Source: Actinomycetes bacterium (lineage in GTDB: Bacteria > Actinomycetota > Acidimicrobiia > Acidimicrobiales > Palsa-688). From it: a stretch of DNA of 64,000 nt. Where the stretch lies: NCBI GenBank assembly GCA_021787035.1, contig JAJYMM010000248.1, positions 1 through 64,000 of the forward strand, written 5' to 3'. The notes under the pieces were generated by a model. It was not told the origin of the DNA and did not search any database. It was given only the letters and a program-made list of their open reading frames with translations. Shown here one piece after another: positions 24,582-32,820 of this stretch (its first letter is position 1; every line of letters starts with the position of its first letter). A program made the translations under genes and the position numbers.

Positions 24582-27500
24582 GTGTTGCATAACCGCGTCC
24601 ACCCCGGGCCCGCGAGGTCGGGCAGGGCAGCCGGCCCGGCGCCGGAGGTACCGCCCCCGGTGAGCGACAGGCGCGTCGCCCTCGGTCGGGCCGCCATATT
24701 GGCCACCGTTGCTGCTTGGGCTGCGTACACGGTGACTTGGGTGTTCTCGGCCTTGTTCGGCAAGGGCATGGGTTCGGCAACATCGCGCGCCGAGTCGGTC
24801 GTCTACCTCTTGGTCGTCACGTTGCTGACGGCATCGACGGTCGCCTACCTGCTCAGCCGGCTGGGCTTTTTTTACAGGGCCAAGGCGCACCGCAGGGCCT
24901 CCAGGGCCGTCTTGGAGGACTTCTGGGACGCAGCCGCCCCTCCCGAGGTGACCGTGCTCGTGCCCGCATTCCGCGAGGAGGCGCGGGTCGTGCGCGACAC
25001 GATCCTTTCGGCCGCCCTACAGGAGTACCCCCTCGAGCTCGTCCTCCTGCTCGACGACCCGCCAGTGCCCTCCGGTGCTGCCGAGGCCCGCCTGCTCGCA
25101 GAGGCGCGAGCCCTCCCCGCGGAGCTCACCTCGCTGCTCGACCCGCAGGGACGCAGGTGGCAAGGTGCGCTCCAGCGTTTCGAGGACAGCTACGACGACG
25201 ATTCGGCTGCCCTTCCTCGCGCCGCCGTCGTGCAGCTGGCCGACGACTACACCTCTGCCGCGGGTTGGTTGGCCTCGTTGGCCGGAAGCCGGAGGGCGGG
25301 CGACCACGCAGAAGCTTTTTTCGTTGAACAAGTGCTGGGGAGGCTCGAACGCGACCTCCGCGAGGTCGCCGGCGCCCTCGGCAGGGCCGCCCTGTCGCGC
25401 GCGAGCCTCCCCGCGAGCAAGGGGCGCCAGCTCTACCGCCGGCTGGCCTGGATATTTACCGCCCAGGTCTCGGTCTTCGAGCGCAAGCGTTACTGCTCGC
25501 TCTCGCGAGAGCCGAACAAGGCCATGAACCTCAACTCCTACATCGGCCTCATGGGAGGCCGGTGGAAGGAGGAGTGGACACCGACCGGGCTGGCCCTCGT
25601 GCCTGCCATGGACACAGAGCAGGCCGACCTTTCCGTGCCCAACCCGGCGTACGTGCTCACCCTGGACGCGGACTCCGTCCTGCTGCCCGAGTACTGCCTC
25701 CGGCTCGTGCACCTGATGGAGCAGGCAGAGCACCAGCACACCGCCATCGCCCAGACCCCTTACTCGTCGTTCCCGGGGGCGACCTCCCGCATCGAACGAG
25801 TCGCCGGCGCCACGACGGACCTCCAGCACCTCGTGCACCAGGGCCTCACGTACTTTGGGGCCACGTTCTGGGTCGGGGCCAACGCTCTCATCCGCAAGGC
25901 CGTGCTCGACTCGATCAAGCGGGTGAGCTACGAGGGTGACTGGGACGTCCCGAGCTTCATCTCCGACCGGACCGTGATCGAGGACACGGAGTCCACCATC
26001 GACCTGGCGACGGCCGGATGGCAGCTGTTCAACTACCCAGAGCGGCTCAGCTACTCGGCTACCCCGCCCGACTTCGGGTCGCTTTGCATCCAGCGGCGGC
26101 GGTGGGCGACAGGTGGGCTGCTGATCCTGCCCCGCCTCCGCGCCCAGCGCCAGGCCCGGCGCGAACGCGGCGAGCGGACCCGCTTTGGCGAGACCTTCCT
26201 GCGCTCCAATTACATGGCCTCGATCACTTGGTCGTCGCTCGGCCTGCTCGTGCTGCTCGCCTTCCCCTTCAGCTCCTCCTTGGTGAGCCCTCTCCTCGGA
26301 CTGGTCGCCCTCCCGTACTTCTTGGCAATGGCCTCTGACCTCAGGTACTGCGGTTACCGGCGCAGGGACGTCCTCCAGCTTTACGGCTTCAACCTCTTGT
26401 TGCTGCCCGTGAACCTGGCGGGGACGGTCGCCACCGTGGTGCAGGCGATCACTGCCTCCAAAGTGCCCTTCGCGCGCACGCCAAAGGTGAAGGACCGCAC
26501 CGTCGTCCCCCCTTTGTTCGTCGTGACGCCCTGGGCGGTGCTCGGCTTCGCGATCGCTACAACGGCCTACTCCTGGGAACGCCACCACTTGGTCAACGTG
26601 GGCTATGGCGCCCTCAATGCGCTGCTCTTGGCCTACGCGCTGGTGGCCTTCGTCGGCGTGCGCAACTCCATTGCGGATGCTTCGGTCCATGCATGGAAGT
26701 TCTTTCACGTGCCAGCGGTCCTGCCGTCCCCCAAGGGCGCCCCGACGCCGGCCCTCTCGTCGGCGGGTGAGGCCGACTGGCGCTCCGTGCTCGGCCTCGG
26801 GCCGTCACGGCCTCTAGTCGCTGGGCTCGCGGCGCGGACGGTTTTCCAGCCGGTTGTCAACCTCCGCACCGGGAAGGTCGAGGGCTTCGAGGCGCTGGCC
26901 CGCTTCGCCGACGGGGTCCCGGTTCCACTCAAGCTCGTGAGCACCGGGGCCGAGGACGCCGCGACGGTGGAGCGCGGCCTCGTGGAGAACGCTTTGCGCT
27001 CCGCTACCGACGTCCCCGAGGGCTGCTGGGTTGCCGTGAAGGCGTCTGGCGACCTGCTCGCCTCGGGCGGGGCGTGGCTGAGGGAAGCCGCGGGACGGCT
27101 GGGCAGGCCGGTAGTGGTCGAGGTACCCATGCCAACTGGCGGAAGTCTCGGGGCTTGGCCCGCCGGTTCGCCCCTTTTTGACGATGCGGTCGGTTCCCTT
27201 GGCCCTCACCTCCAGCTCGCGCTCGACAACTGCGCCCTTACGCAGGCCACCGCGGCCACCGTTGCAGCCCTGCGCCCGGCATGGGCCAAGCTCGACGTCG
27301 CTGCAGTGAGCGGGATCGCCGGCGATGCCTCTCGCCAAGCGGCCCTTAGTGGCCTGCTGTCAGTGGCTGCGCTCCACGGCTGCACGGTGGTTGCGGGCGG
27401 GGTTGAGACAGAAGAGGACCGGGCAGCGCTGGCTGCGCTTGGTGTCACCCACGCGCAGGGCTTCCTGCTCGGCGCCCCCATGGAGATGGCCGGGGCGCGG

Positions 27501-29066
27501 CCCGAATGGCGGGCGCCGGCGCCTTCGTCGCCGGTTGCCCCGGCCGCGAGGCGGATGCGGATCTCCCTCACGCGCGTCACTGCCGCACTGGCCTCGGCAG
27601 CCATCATGGCGTGGGGGGTCGCGTACGAAGCCGTCCCGCGCGTGCTCGCCGCGTCCACGCCTCGTACGGGGCAATGGTTCGCCCCCTATGTGGACGTGAC
27701 CGTCACACCGACCTACCAGTTCCAAGACGTCTCGGCTGAGCCGGCACGCCAGGTAGTGCTCGGCTTCGTGGTCGCCGACCCTTCCAGTCCGTGCCAACCA
27801 AGCTGGGGCGGCTCCTACACGCTCGCCCAAGCGGGCCAGCAGCTGAACATGGCCTCTCGGATCGCACAACTGGAAGACGAGGGTGTTGGCGTCGGCGTAT
27901 CCTTCGGCGGCCAGGCCAACACGGAGCTGGCGGCAGCCTGCACGGACGCGGCCAAAGTTGCAACTGCCTACGAATCGGTGCTTACGCACTACCACGTGCA
28001 CGTAATGGACCTCGACGTGGAGGGGGCGTCCCTCACGGGCTCGGAGTCAGGTCGCCGGAGGGCAGCCGCCGTCAGCCTGGTCGAACGTTGGGCAAAGCGT
28101 AAACATTGGGGGCTTTCGGTGTGGCTCACGCTCCCCACCACCTCCGACGGGATGGACGCGACGGGCGAGGCACAAGTGTCGGACTTCCTGCGTGCCCGAG
28201 TGGGCCTCGCCGGGGTCAACCTCATGACCATGGACATGGGGGCAGCACCATTGGGCATGACGGTTCAGGTTGAGGGAGCCCTGAACGAGGCTCACGCCCA
28301 GCTGGCGGGTCTCTTCCGGAGCTGGGGCCTGCACATGTCGGGCGACCAGGTCTGGCAGCACATGGGCGCCACCGTCATGATCGGGCAGAACAACGACGCT
28401 GGCGAGGTGTTCACCACTGGTGACGCCACAAGATTGGAAAGCTTCGCCAGCCGGGTCGACCTCAAGCGGATCTCCATGTGGTCGCTCAACCGGGACTCCC
28501 AGTGCGGGACGGCGTTTTCGATAAACACCCTTTCCAACGTTTGCTCGGGGACTCCCGAACAAGCGTTCCAGTTCTCCACGATCTTCGGCTCGATCGGGGC
28601 CGCTTGGGGTGCCGCCCAACCAGGAGGTTCCCAGTCCCAACAGGTGACACCCCCGAGGCCCGACCTCAACCCCGCCAACGCTCCCTACCCGCTGTGGAAC
28701 CCGACGACCCCATACCAGATGGGCTACAAGGTCGTACGCGAGGGTTACATCTACCAAGCCAAGTGGTACAGCACCGGCGTAGACCCGAGCGCGCAGGTCC
28801 AGTTCCCCTGGGAGACCCCGTGGGAACTGATAGGGCCGGTGCTCCCGAGCGACCGAGCGCCCAAGCTGGCCACGCTGGCACCGGGGACCTACCCCGCATG
28901 GGCCGCCACCGCCACATATACACCTGGCGACGAGGTGCTCTACGACGGCCTGCCCTACACGGCCAAATGGCAAAACGAGGGTTCCTCGCCCGGTGCGGCC
29001 GCCACCAACCCCTACGCCAGCCCCTGGCAGCCGGACTACAAGATCCCCGGAGAGCCGCCAGCCTGA
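24582..29066 (+). CDS. GT2 polysaccharide synthase - EAL - GH18-like - CBM5/12 fusion protein
   Basis: A 1494-residue multidomain membrane protein. Two N-terminal helices (~33-55, 72-98) precede a GT2 domain (~118-540) with PEVTVLVPAFREEARVV, LTLDADS (Asp 362, Asp 364), IEDTES (Glu 467, Asp 468) and QRRRW (Gln 504, Arg 507, Trp 508), the processive synthase signature. Four or five more helices follow (~545-695). Residues ~750-970 are an EAL domain: EAL at 770-772 and GGVETEED are kept, but the DDFGTG loop is degenerate (LDNCAL), so it may bind rather than cleave c-di-GMP. After a helix (~992-1015) an outside GH18-like domain has MDLDVEG (Asp 1143, Asp 1145, Glu 1147). Two CBM5/12-like modules end it (YQAKWYSTG and YTAKWQNEG). 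GTG 24660 is an alternative start. Confidence 0.85.
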   Translation: MLHNRVHPGPARSGRAAGPAPEVPPPVSDRRVALGRAAILATVAAWAAYTVTWVFSALFGKGMGSATSRAESVVYLLVVTLLTASTVAYLLSRLGFFYRAKAHRRASRAVLEDFWDAAAPPEVTVLVPAFREEARVVRDTILSAALQEYPLELVLLLDDPPVPSGAAEARLLAEARALPAELTSLLDPQGRRWQGALQRFEDSYDDDSAALPRAAVVQLADDYTSAAGWLASLAGSRRAGDHAEAFFVEQVLGRLERDLREVAGALGRAALSRASLPASKGRQLYRRLAWIFTAQVSVFERKRYCSLSREPNKAMNLNSYIGLMGGRWKEEWTPTGLALVPAMDTEQADLSVPNPAYVLTLDADSVLLPEYCLRLVHLMEQAEHQHTAIAQTPYSSFPGATSRIERVAGATTDLQHLVHQGLTYFGATFWVGANALIRKAVLDSIKRVSYEGDWDVPSFISDRTVIEDTESTIDLATAGWQLFNYPERLSYSATPPDFGSLCIQRRRWATGGLLILPRLRAQRQARRERGERTRFGETFLRSNYMASITWSSLGLLVLLAFPFSSSLVSPLLGLVALPYFLAMASDLRYCGYRRRDVLQLYGFNLLLLPVNLAGTVATVVQAITASKVPFARTPKVKDRTVVPPLFVVTPWAVLGFAIATTAYSWERHHLVNVGYGALNALLLAYALVAFVGVRNSIADASVHAWKFFHVPAVLPSPKGAPTPALSSAGEADWRSVLGLGPSRPLVAGLAARTVFQPVVNLRTGKVEGFEALARFADGVPVPLKLVSTGAEDAATVERGLVENALRSATDVPEGCWVAVKASGDLLASGGAWLREAAGRLGRPVVVEVPMPTGGSLGAWPAGSPLFDDAVGSLGPHLQLALDNCALTQATAATVAALRPAWAKLDVAAVSGIAGDASRQAALSGLLSVAALHGCTVVAGGVETEEDRAALAALGVTHAQGFLLGAPMEMAGARPEWRAPAPSSPVAPAARRMRISLTRVTAALASAAIMAWGVAYEAVPRVLAASTPRTGQWFAPYVDVTVTPTYQFQDVSAEPARQVVLGFVVADPSSPCQPSWGGSYTLAQAGQQLNMASRIAQLEDEGVGVGVSFGGQANTELAAACTDAAKVATAYESVLTHYHVHVMDLDVEGASLTGSESGRRRAAAVSLVERWAKRKHWGLSVWLTLPTTSDGMDATGEAQVSDFLRARVGLAGVNLMTMDMGAAPLGMTVQVEGALNEAHAQLAGLFRSWGLHMSGDQVWQHMGATVMIGQNNDAGEVFTTGDATRLESFASRVDLKRISMWSLNRDSQCGTAFSINTLSNVCSGTPEQAFQFSTIFGSIGAAWGAAQPGGSQSQQVTPPRPDLNPANAPYPLWNPTTPYQMGYKVVREGYIYQAKWYSTGVDPSAQVQFPWETPWELIGPVLPSDRAPKLATLAPGTYPAWAATATYTPGDEVLYDGLPYTAKWQNEGSSPGAAATNPYASPWQPDYKIPGEPPA

Positions 29067-29075
29067 CCAGCCCGC

Positions 29076-31250
29076 TCAACTAGCGCGCCGGCCCACCCAC
29101 CAGAGCCCGACCAGGCTGGCGAGGCTCGCCGCCCACAGCTCGGGGTACCAGGCGAAGCCCTCGTAGCGGAACGCCACATCGTGCACACCCTTTGGCACCC
29201 GCACCCCGACGAGTGCCGGCGCCAGCATCTCGACCGGCCTCGGCCGGCCGTCGACCCAGGCGTGCCAACCAGGTACGTATGAAGCCGAGAGGAGGAGCGA
29301 CCCGGCTCGTGTCATCCGAACCTCGGCCGTGGCCCTCCCACGCGCCAAGTCGGCGTGCAGGCTCAGTACTTTGCCCGGTGGCCCCACCGGCACCGGCGTG
29401 TGCCCGGCTGGCACTTGCGCTCTGCCGGCACCGGGCTCCGGCGTGGTACCGCCACCACCAGACCGGCCCGACCCGCGCCAACCAACAGAAGCGTCCCGGC
29501 CCGGTAGGAGGGATTCCAGCAGGCCGAGCGACTTCGCGCCAACGTTGGCGCGGTCGGCCACGATCCTCCCCTCGACCGAGACCGGCTCGACGTAGTGCAC
29601 CGACGGTACTTCCCAGAGGGAATAGACGTCGCGTGCCATGACGAAGTTGGCCTTCACGGGCGGGCCTTCGCCCGTGGGGAGGATCAGGTACCTGACCCCG
29701 AACAGAGCGTAATCAGCGGGGACCGTTTCGGCGAACTCCGCTTCGGGAACGAGCATCAGCGAAAGCGAGGGGACCACATAGGCCATCTCGTCGACGTTTT
29801 CTTGGAGGAGGTACTTGTACACCGGGACGACGCCGACCATGAAGTCATTGCCCCAGTTGCTTGAGAGGCCGGCATAGACACGCCCACCGCCGTGGCGCCT
29901 GACATAGGCGAGCAGGGGAGCGAGGTCGCCTCCTGAGGTGGCGTCGGCCTCTCGCTGCGAGCTGATCGCCGCCGCGTCCTGCTGGTCGTAGCGGTAGAGC
30001 TGGCGGGCCGCGGGGTAGAGCCAAGCGGCGAAGCATAAGGACGCAGCCCCGGCGACCAGGGCGCTGACGAGCCCGCCGCGACCATGTGCCAAACGGCGCT
30101 CCGAGAGGGGCCCTAGGCCCTCCAGCCAGTGCCACGCCCACGTGACCGCGGTCCCAGCCAAGTAGAGCCCTGCGAGCTGGGTGCCCATCGTGAAGCGCCG
30201 GAAATAGAGGCTGCCGTGAGCAGGTACAAGGTCCGCAAAGGGCCCGAAGGTAGTCGAGCCGAAGCTAAGGACAAACGACGCCGCGAACAGCGCCAGCAGG
30301 CTGCGCTCGAGGGGGCCCCTGCGCCAGCGCCAGAGAGCGAGGAGCGCGCCTGCCCCTACGAGCACGCTGATGACGGGGACCGTCCGGCGAGCGTCGAAAA
30401 TCTGGCCTGTGAAGAGCCACTGCAGTTCCTTGCGGGCCCCATACCCGCGGGCGTACACGGTAGGGGCCAGGAACTCGTCGATCGCGGACCATTTGGAACC
30501 GAGCATGAGCGGGACCACGACCCAACTGGCTGAGGCGAGGGAGCCAGCCAAGAGGGCGGCTCCGGACAAGAGCCGGCGGAGCAGCCGGCCCGGGCCAGTG
30601 AGCGCCATGACCATTACCCCAAGGAGCGCGAGGTAGCCGCATTCGTAATGGAAAGCAATGGTCAGTCCGCTGAGGCCCGCTCCCAACCACAAGTAGCGAG
30701 GTTCCCGGAACGCCCTCCATGATGTCGCCCACGCGAACACGAGCGTCCAGCTGCCAAACAGCTGGGTCCAAACCTCGGCGCCGCCCGTATATGAGTACGC
30801 GTTTTGCTCGAAGCCGATCCCCGTAAAGCTCACCACGAACTGCGCCAGCACTGCCGCCGCTGCGCTCGTCCCGCGCGAGAGGCCCATCACCCTGCCCCCC
30901 CCATAGACGGCGAAGGGCCAAAGCGCTACCAGCAGGTAGAGGGACCACCGGTAGGCGGCCCCGGCGCCTACCACGGTGCCGGCGAGGCCGGTCACGACCG
31001 AGGCGAGGCTCTGGTACTCGCTGAACTGCGGGGAGCCGAGGCCCGTGAAGGGGAACCACGACGTGAAGGGCAGGTGCCCGGCCTTGAAGGCGGCCGTTGC
31101 CGCTCGCGTCATCTCCTGGTGCACTGCCCCGTCGTAGAGGTACGCGACGCGCAGGCGCTCAGCCCTCCAGGTCCACAGCTGCCAGACCGCCGCGGCGCCG
31201 ACCGCCCAGAGCTGTGGGCTCCGAGGGCTTGGCCAGCGGCGTACGGGCAT
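29076..31250 (-). CDS. YfhO-type multi-spanning membrane protein (GT-C like)
   Basis: A 724-residue protein with a dozen or more hydrophobic helices in its first ~430 residues and an outside part after them. YLYDGAVHQEMTRAATAAFK and LPFTSWFPFTGLGSPQFSEY match the first outside loop of YfhO/GT-C lipid-linked sugar transferases. The C-terminus PGWHAWVDGRPRPVEM, then GVRVPKGVHDVAFRYEG, is typical of YfhO. YfhO of Gram-positives is linked to glycosylation of wall polymers. A Gly/Pro-rich stretch (~585-625) separates the parts. It converges on the GT2 fusion gene with only 9 bases between the stops, suggesting a shared glycan pathway (inference). Confidence 0.75.
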   Translation of the reverse strand: MPVRRWPSPRSPQLWAVGAAAVWQLWTWRAERLRVAYLYDGAVHQEMTRAATAAFKAGHLPFTSWFPFTGLGSPQFSEYQSLASVVTGLAGTVVGAGAAYRWSLYLLVALWPFAVYGGGRVMGLSRGTSAAAAVLAQFVVSFTGIGFEQNAYSYTGGAEVWTQLFGSWTLVFAWATSWRAFREPRYLWLGAGLSGLTIAFHYECGYLALLGVMVMALTGPGRLLRRLLSGAALLAGSLASASWVVVPLMLGSKWSAIDEFLAPTVYARGYGARKELQWLFTGQIFDARRTVPVISVLVGAGALLALWRWRRGPLERSLLALFAASFVLSFGSTTFGPFADLVPAHGSLYFRRFTMGTQLAGLYLAGTAVTWAWHWLEGLGPLSERRLAHGRGGLVSALVAGAASLCFAAWLYPAARQLYRYDQQDAAAISSQREADATSGGDLAPLLAYVRRHGGGRVYAGLSSNWGNDFMVGVVPVYKYLLQENVDEMAYVVPSLSLMLVPEAEFAETVPADYALFGVRYLILPTGEGPPVKANFVMARDVYSLWEVPSVHYVEPVSVEGRIVADRANVGAKSLGLLESLLPGRDASVGWRGSGRSGGGGTTPEPGAGRAQVPAGHTPVPVGPPGKVLSLHADLARGRATAEVRMTRAGSLLLSASYVPGWHAWVDGRPRPVEMLAPALVGVRVPKGVHDVAFRYEGFAWYPELWAASLASLVGLWWVGRRAS

Positions 31251-31307
31251 GGCCCGCGACTTTAAGCGGGGACCAGGGCGCCGACCACTCGCGCCGGCGC
31301 TGGCTCG

Positions 31308-32606
31308 CTAGTCCGCCGGCGCCAGGGAGGGTTGAGCGCCGGCCATTGGCTCGGGCGCTAAGGCCCCTTGGCGAGCGGCGACGGCGCTGTTGAGGCCCGG
31401 CACTCTCTTCGTGAGCACCAGGCAGATAACGACGAAGAGGGCACCTGGCGCGGCGAGGACGAGCCCAGCAGATGTGAGCCCCACAAGCGCGCCCCAGCCG
31501 ATGCTGGCGAGGCCCATCGCGCCCGTCGTGCTCGAGAGCTGGATGCTCGCGACACGGCCGCGCAACGAGTCCACGGCGCAACTCTGCACAACGGCATAGA
31601 TCATCGCCATGAACACCGACTGGCCTATGCCTGCCACGCCTTCCATGGCCACGGCCAACCACTCGACGTGCGTAAAGCCCACGACCATCAAAGGGGCGCC
31701 TGACAGGACGCCAGTGACCCACAACGTGGCACCCGTCTGCGCTCCGCCCCCAAGGCCCATCATTATTAGCGGCCCAAGGATCGACCCGGCGCCGAACGCC
31801 GTGAGCAACAACCCATACGCACCGGCGGCACCGCCAAAATTGACGCTCGCGATGGTGGGGAGGATCCCGAACGTCGCCATGGTCAGGCTGCAATGGCATG
31901 TCACCCAAACGAACAGCAAGCCAAGCGGAGAGGTGGAGCGCAGGTAGGAGAAACCCTTCTTCACCTCGTGCAGGATCTTCGTCGCCCGCGTGCGTGGCGT
32001 GGGCCGTACGCGGCTACGAACGCCGATCAGCAGCGGGACACCCGTGGCGTAGAAGGCGGCGCAGGTGATAAAAGTCCACCCAGGCCCGAGCGTCGTAAGC
32101 ACAGCCGTGCCGATCGCGGGACCGACGAGTTCCGAGCCCTGCTGCGCTATCCGAGTCGAAAGTGCGGCGCTCACGAGCTGGTCGCGCCGGACGATATTCG
32201 GCACGAGGGCCTGCCATGCCGGGCCTTGGATGCTGTTCGCCACACCGACCAGCCCGGCTGCGCCGAGCGTCGTCTCGAGGGACGCCACGTGAGCGAAGAC
32301 GCAGACTCCAGCGCCGACCGCAGCCAGGGCGGCAATGCCCTGGCCCGTGGCGGCCTGCTTGGCACGGTTGACGCGGTCTGCCAGGCTCCCCGAAGCGAGC
32401 CCCAACACCATTGTCGGCACGAGAATGAGGAAACTGACCATGCTCGGCCAGAGAGCCGAGTGATGCCCTTGGCGGAAGGCCTCCCAACCGGCGACCAAGA
32501 TCACAGCGAACCGGCCTGAGTTGCCCGAGAGCGCGGCGACCCAGACCGAGCGGAACGCCCTGACCGAAAACGGTGCCAAAGCCGACCGGAGCGTCTCCTT
32601 CGCCAT
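31308..32606 (-). CDS. MFS efflux transporter (MFS_3/EntS-like)
   Basis: A 432-residue twelve-helix major facilitator. The frame opens at 32630, but ATG 32606 is preferred since GAGG lies 6 bases before it. The family pattern is clear: FSVRAFRSVWVAALSGNSGR at the start, LASGSLADRVNRAKQAATGQ as the signature loop after helix 2, then QGPAWQALVPNIVRRDQLVS. These are typical of drug and siderophore exporters of the EntS group. It is divergent from the peptide importer. The substrate is unknown. Confidence 0.85.
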   Translation of the reverse strand: MAKETLRSALAPFSVRAFRSVWVAALSGNSGRFAVILVAGWEAFRQGHHSALWPSMVSFLILVPTMVLGLASGSLADRVNRAKQAATGQGIAALAAVGAGVCVFAHVASLETTLGAAGLVGVANSIQGPAWQALVPNIVRRDQLVSAALSTRIAQQGSELVGPAIGTAVLTTLGPGWTFITCAAFYATGVPLLIGVRSRVRPTPRTRATKILHEVKKGFSYLRSTSPLGLLFVWVTCHCSLTMATFGILPTIASVNFGGAAGAYGLLLTAFGAGSILGPLIMMGLGGGAQTGATLWVTGVLSGAPLMVVGFTHVEWLAVAMEGVAGIGQSVFMAMIYAVVQSCAVDSLRGRVASIQLSSTTGAMGLASIGWGALVGLTSAGLVLAAPGALFVVICLVLTKRVPGLNSAVAARQGALAPEPMAGAQPSLAPAD

Positions 32607-32694
32607 AAACTGCCTCGACATTATATTCACGCCCGCGGGACGCGGCCCGTCATCGCCTGTTCCTTTTCGATTGTGTTAACTCTCTCCTAGAGCG

Positions 32695-32723
32695 TTGACT
32701 TCCTCCACGCCGTGTAGTAGATG
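32695..32723 (+). promoter_or_regulatory. Possible promoter of the peptide importer operon
   Basis: TTGACT (32695-32700) and TAGATG (32718-32723) are 17 bases apart, about 100 bases before the binding-protein start. The -35 match is good, the -10 match is poor. Downstream, GGTCTTCACGTAGACC (32764-32779) is a small inverted repeat that could be an operator. Confidence 0.3.
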
Positions 32724-32820
32724 TTGATTCTATGTTGAATGGGTGCTGCGGGCATCTGTGAAGGTCTTCACGTAGACCAATGACCTACGAGACCAATAAC
32801 GGAGAGGAGAGGGCAGACAC

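Noticed and set aside
25017-26708. 563-residue minus-strand frame inside the GT2 gene
   Set aside because: It is antisense to conserved synthase motifs, is rich in Arg/Gly/His with no domain, and arises from GC-rich codon bias.
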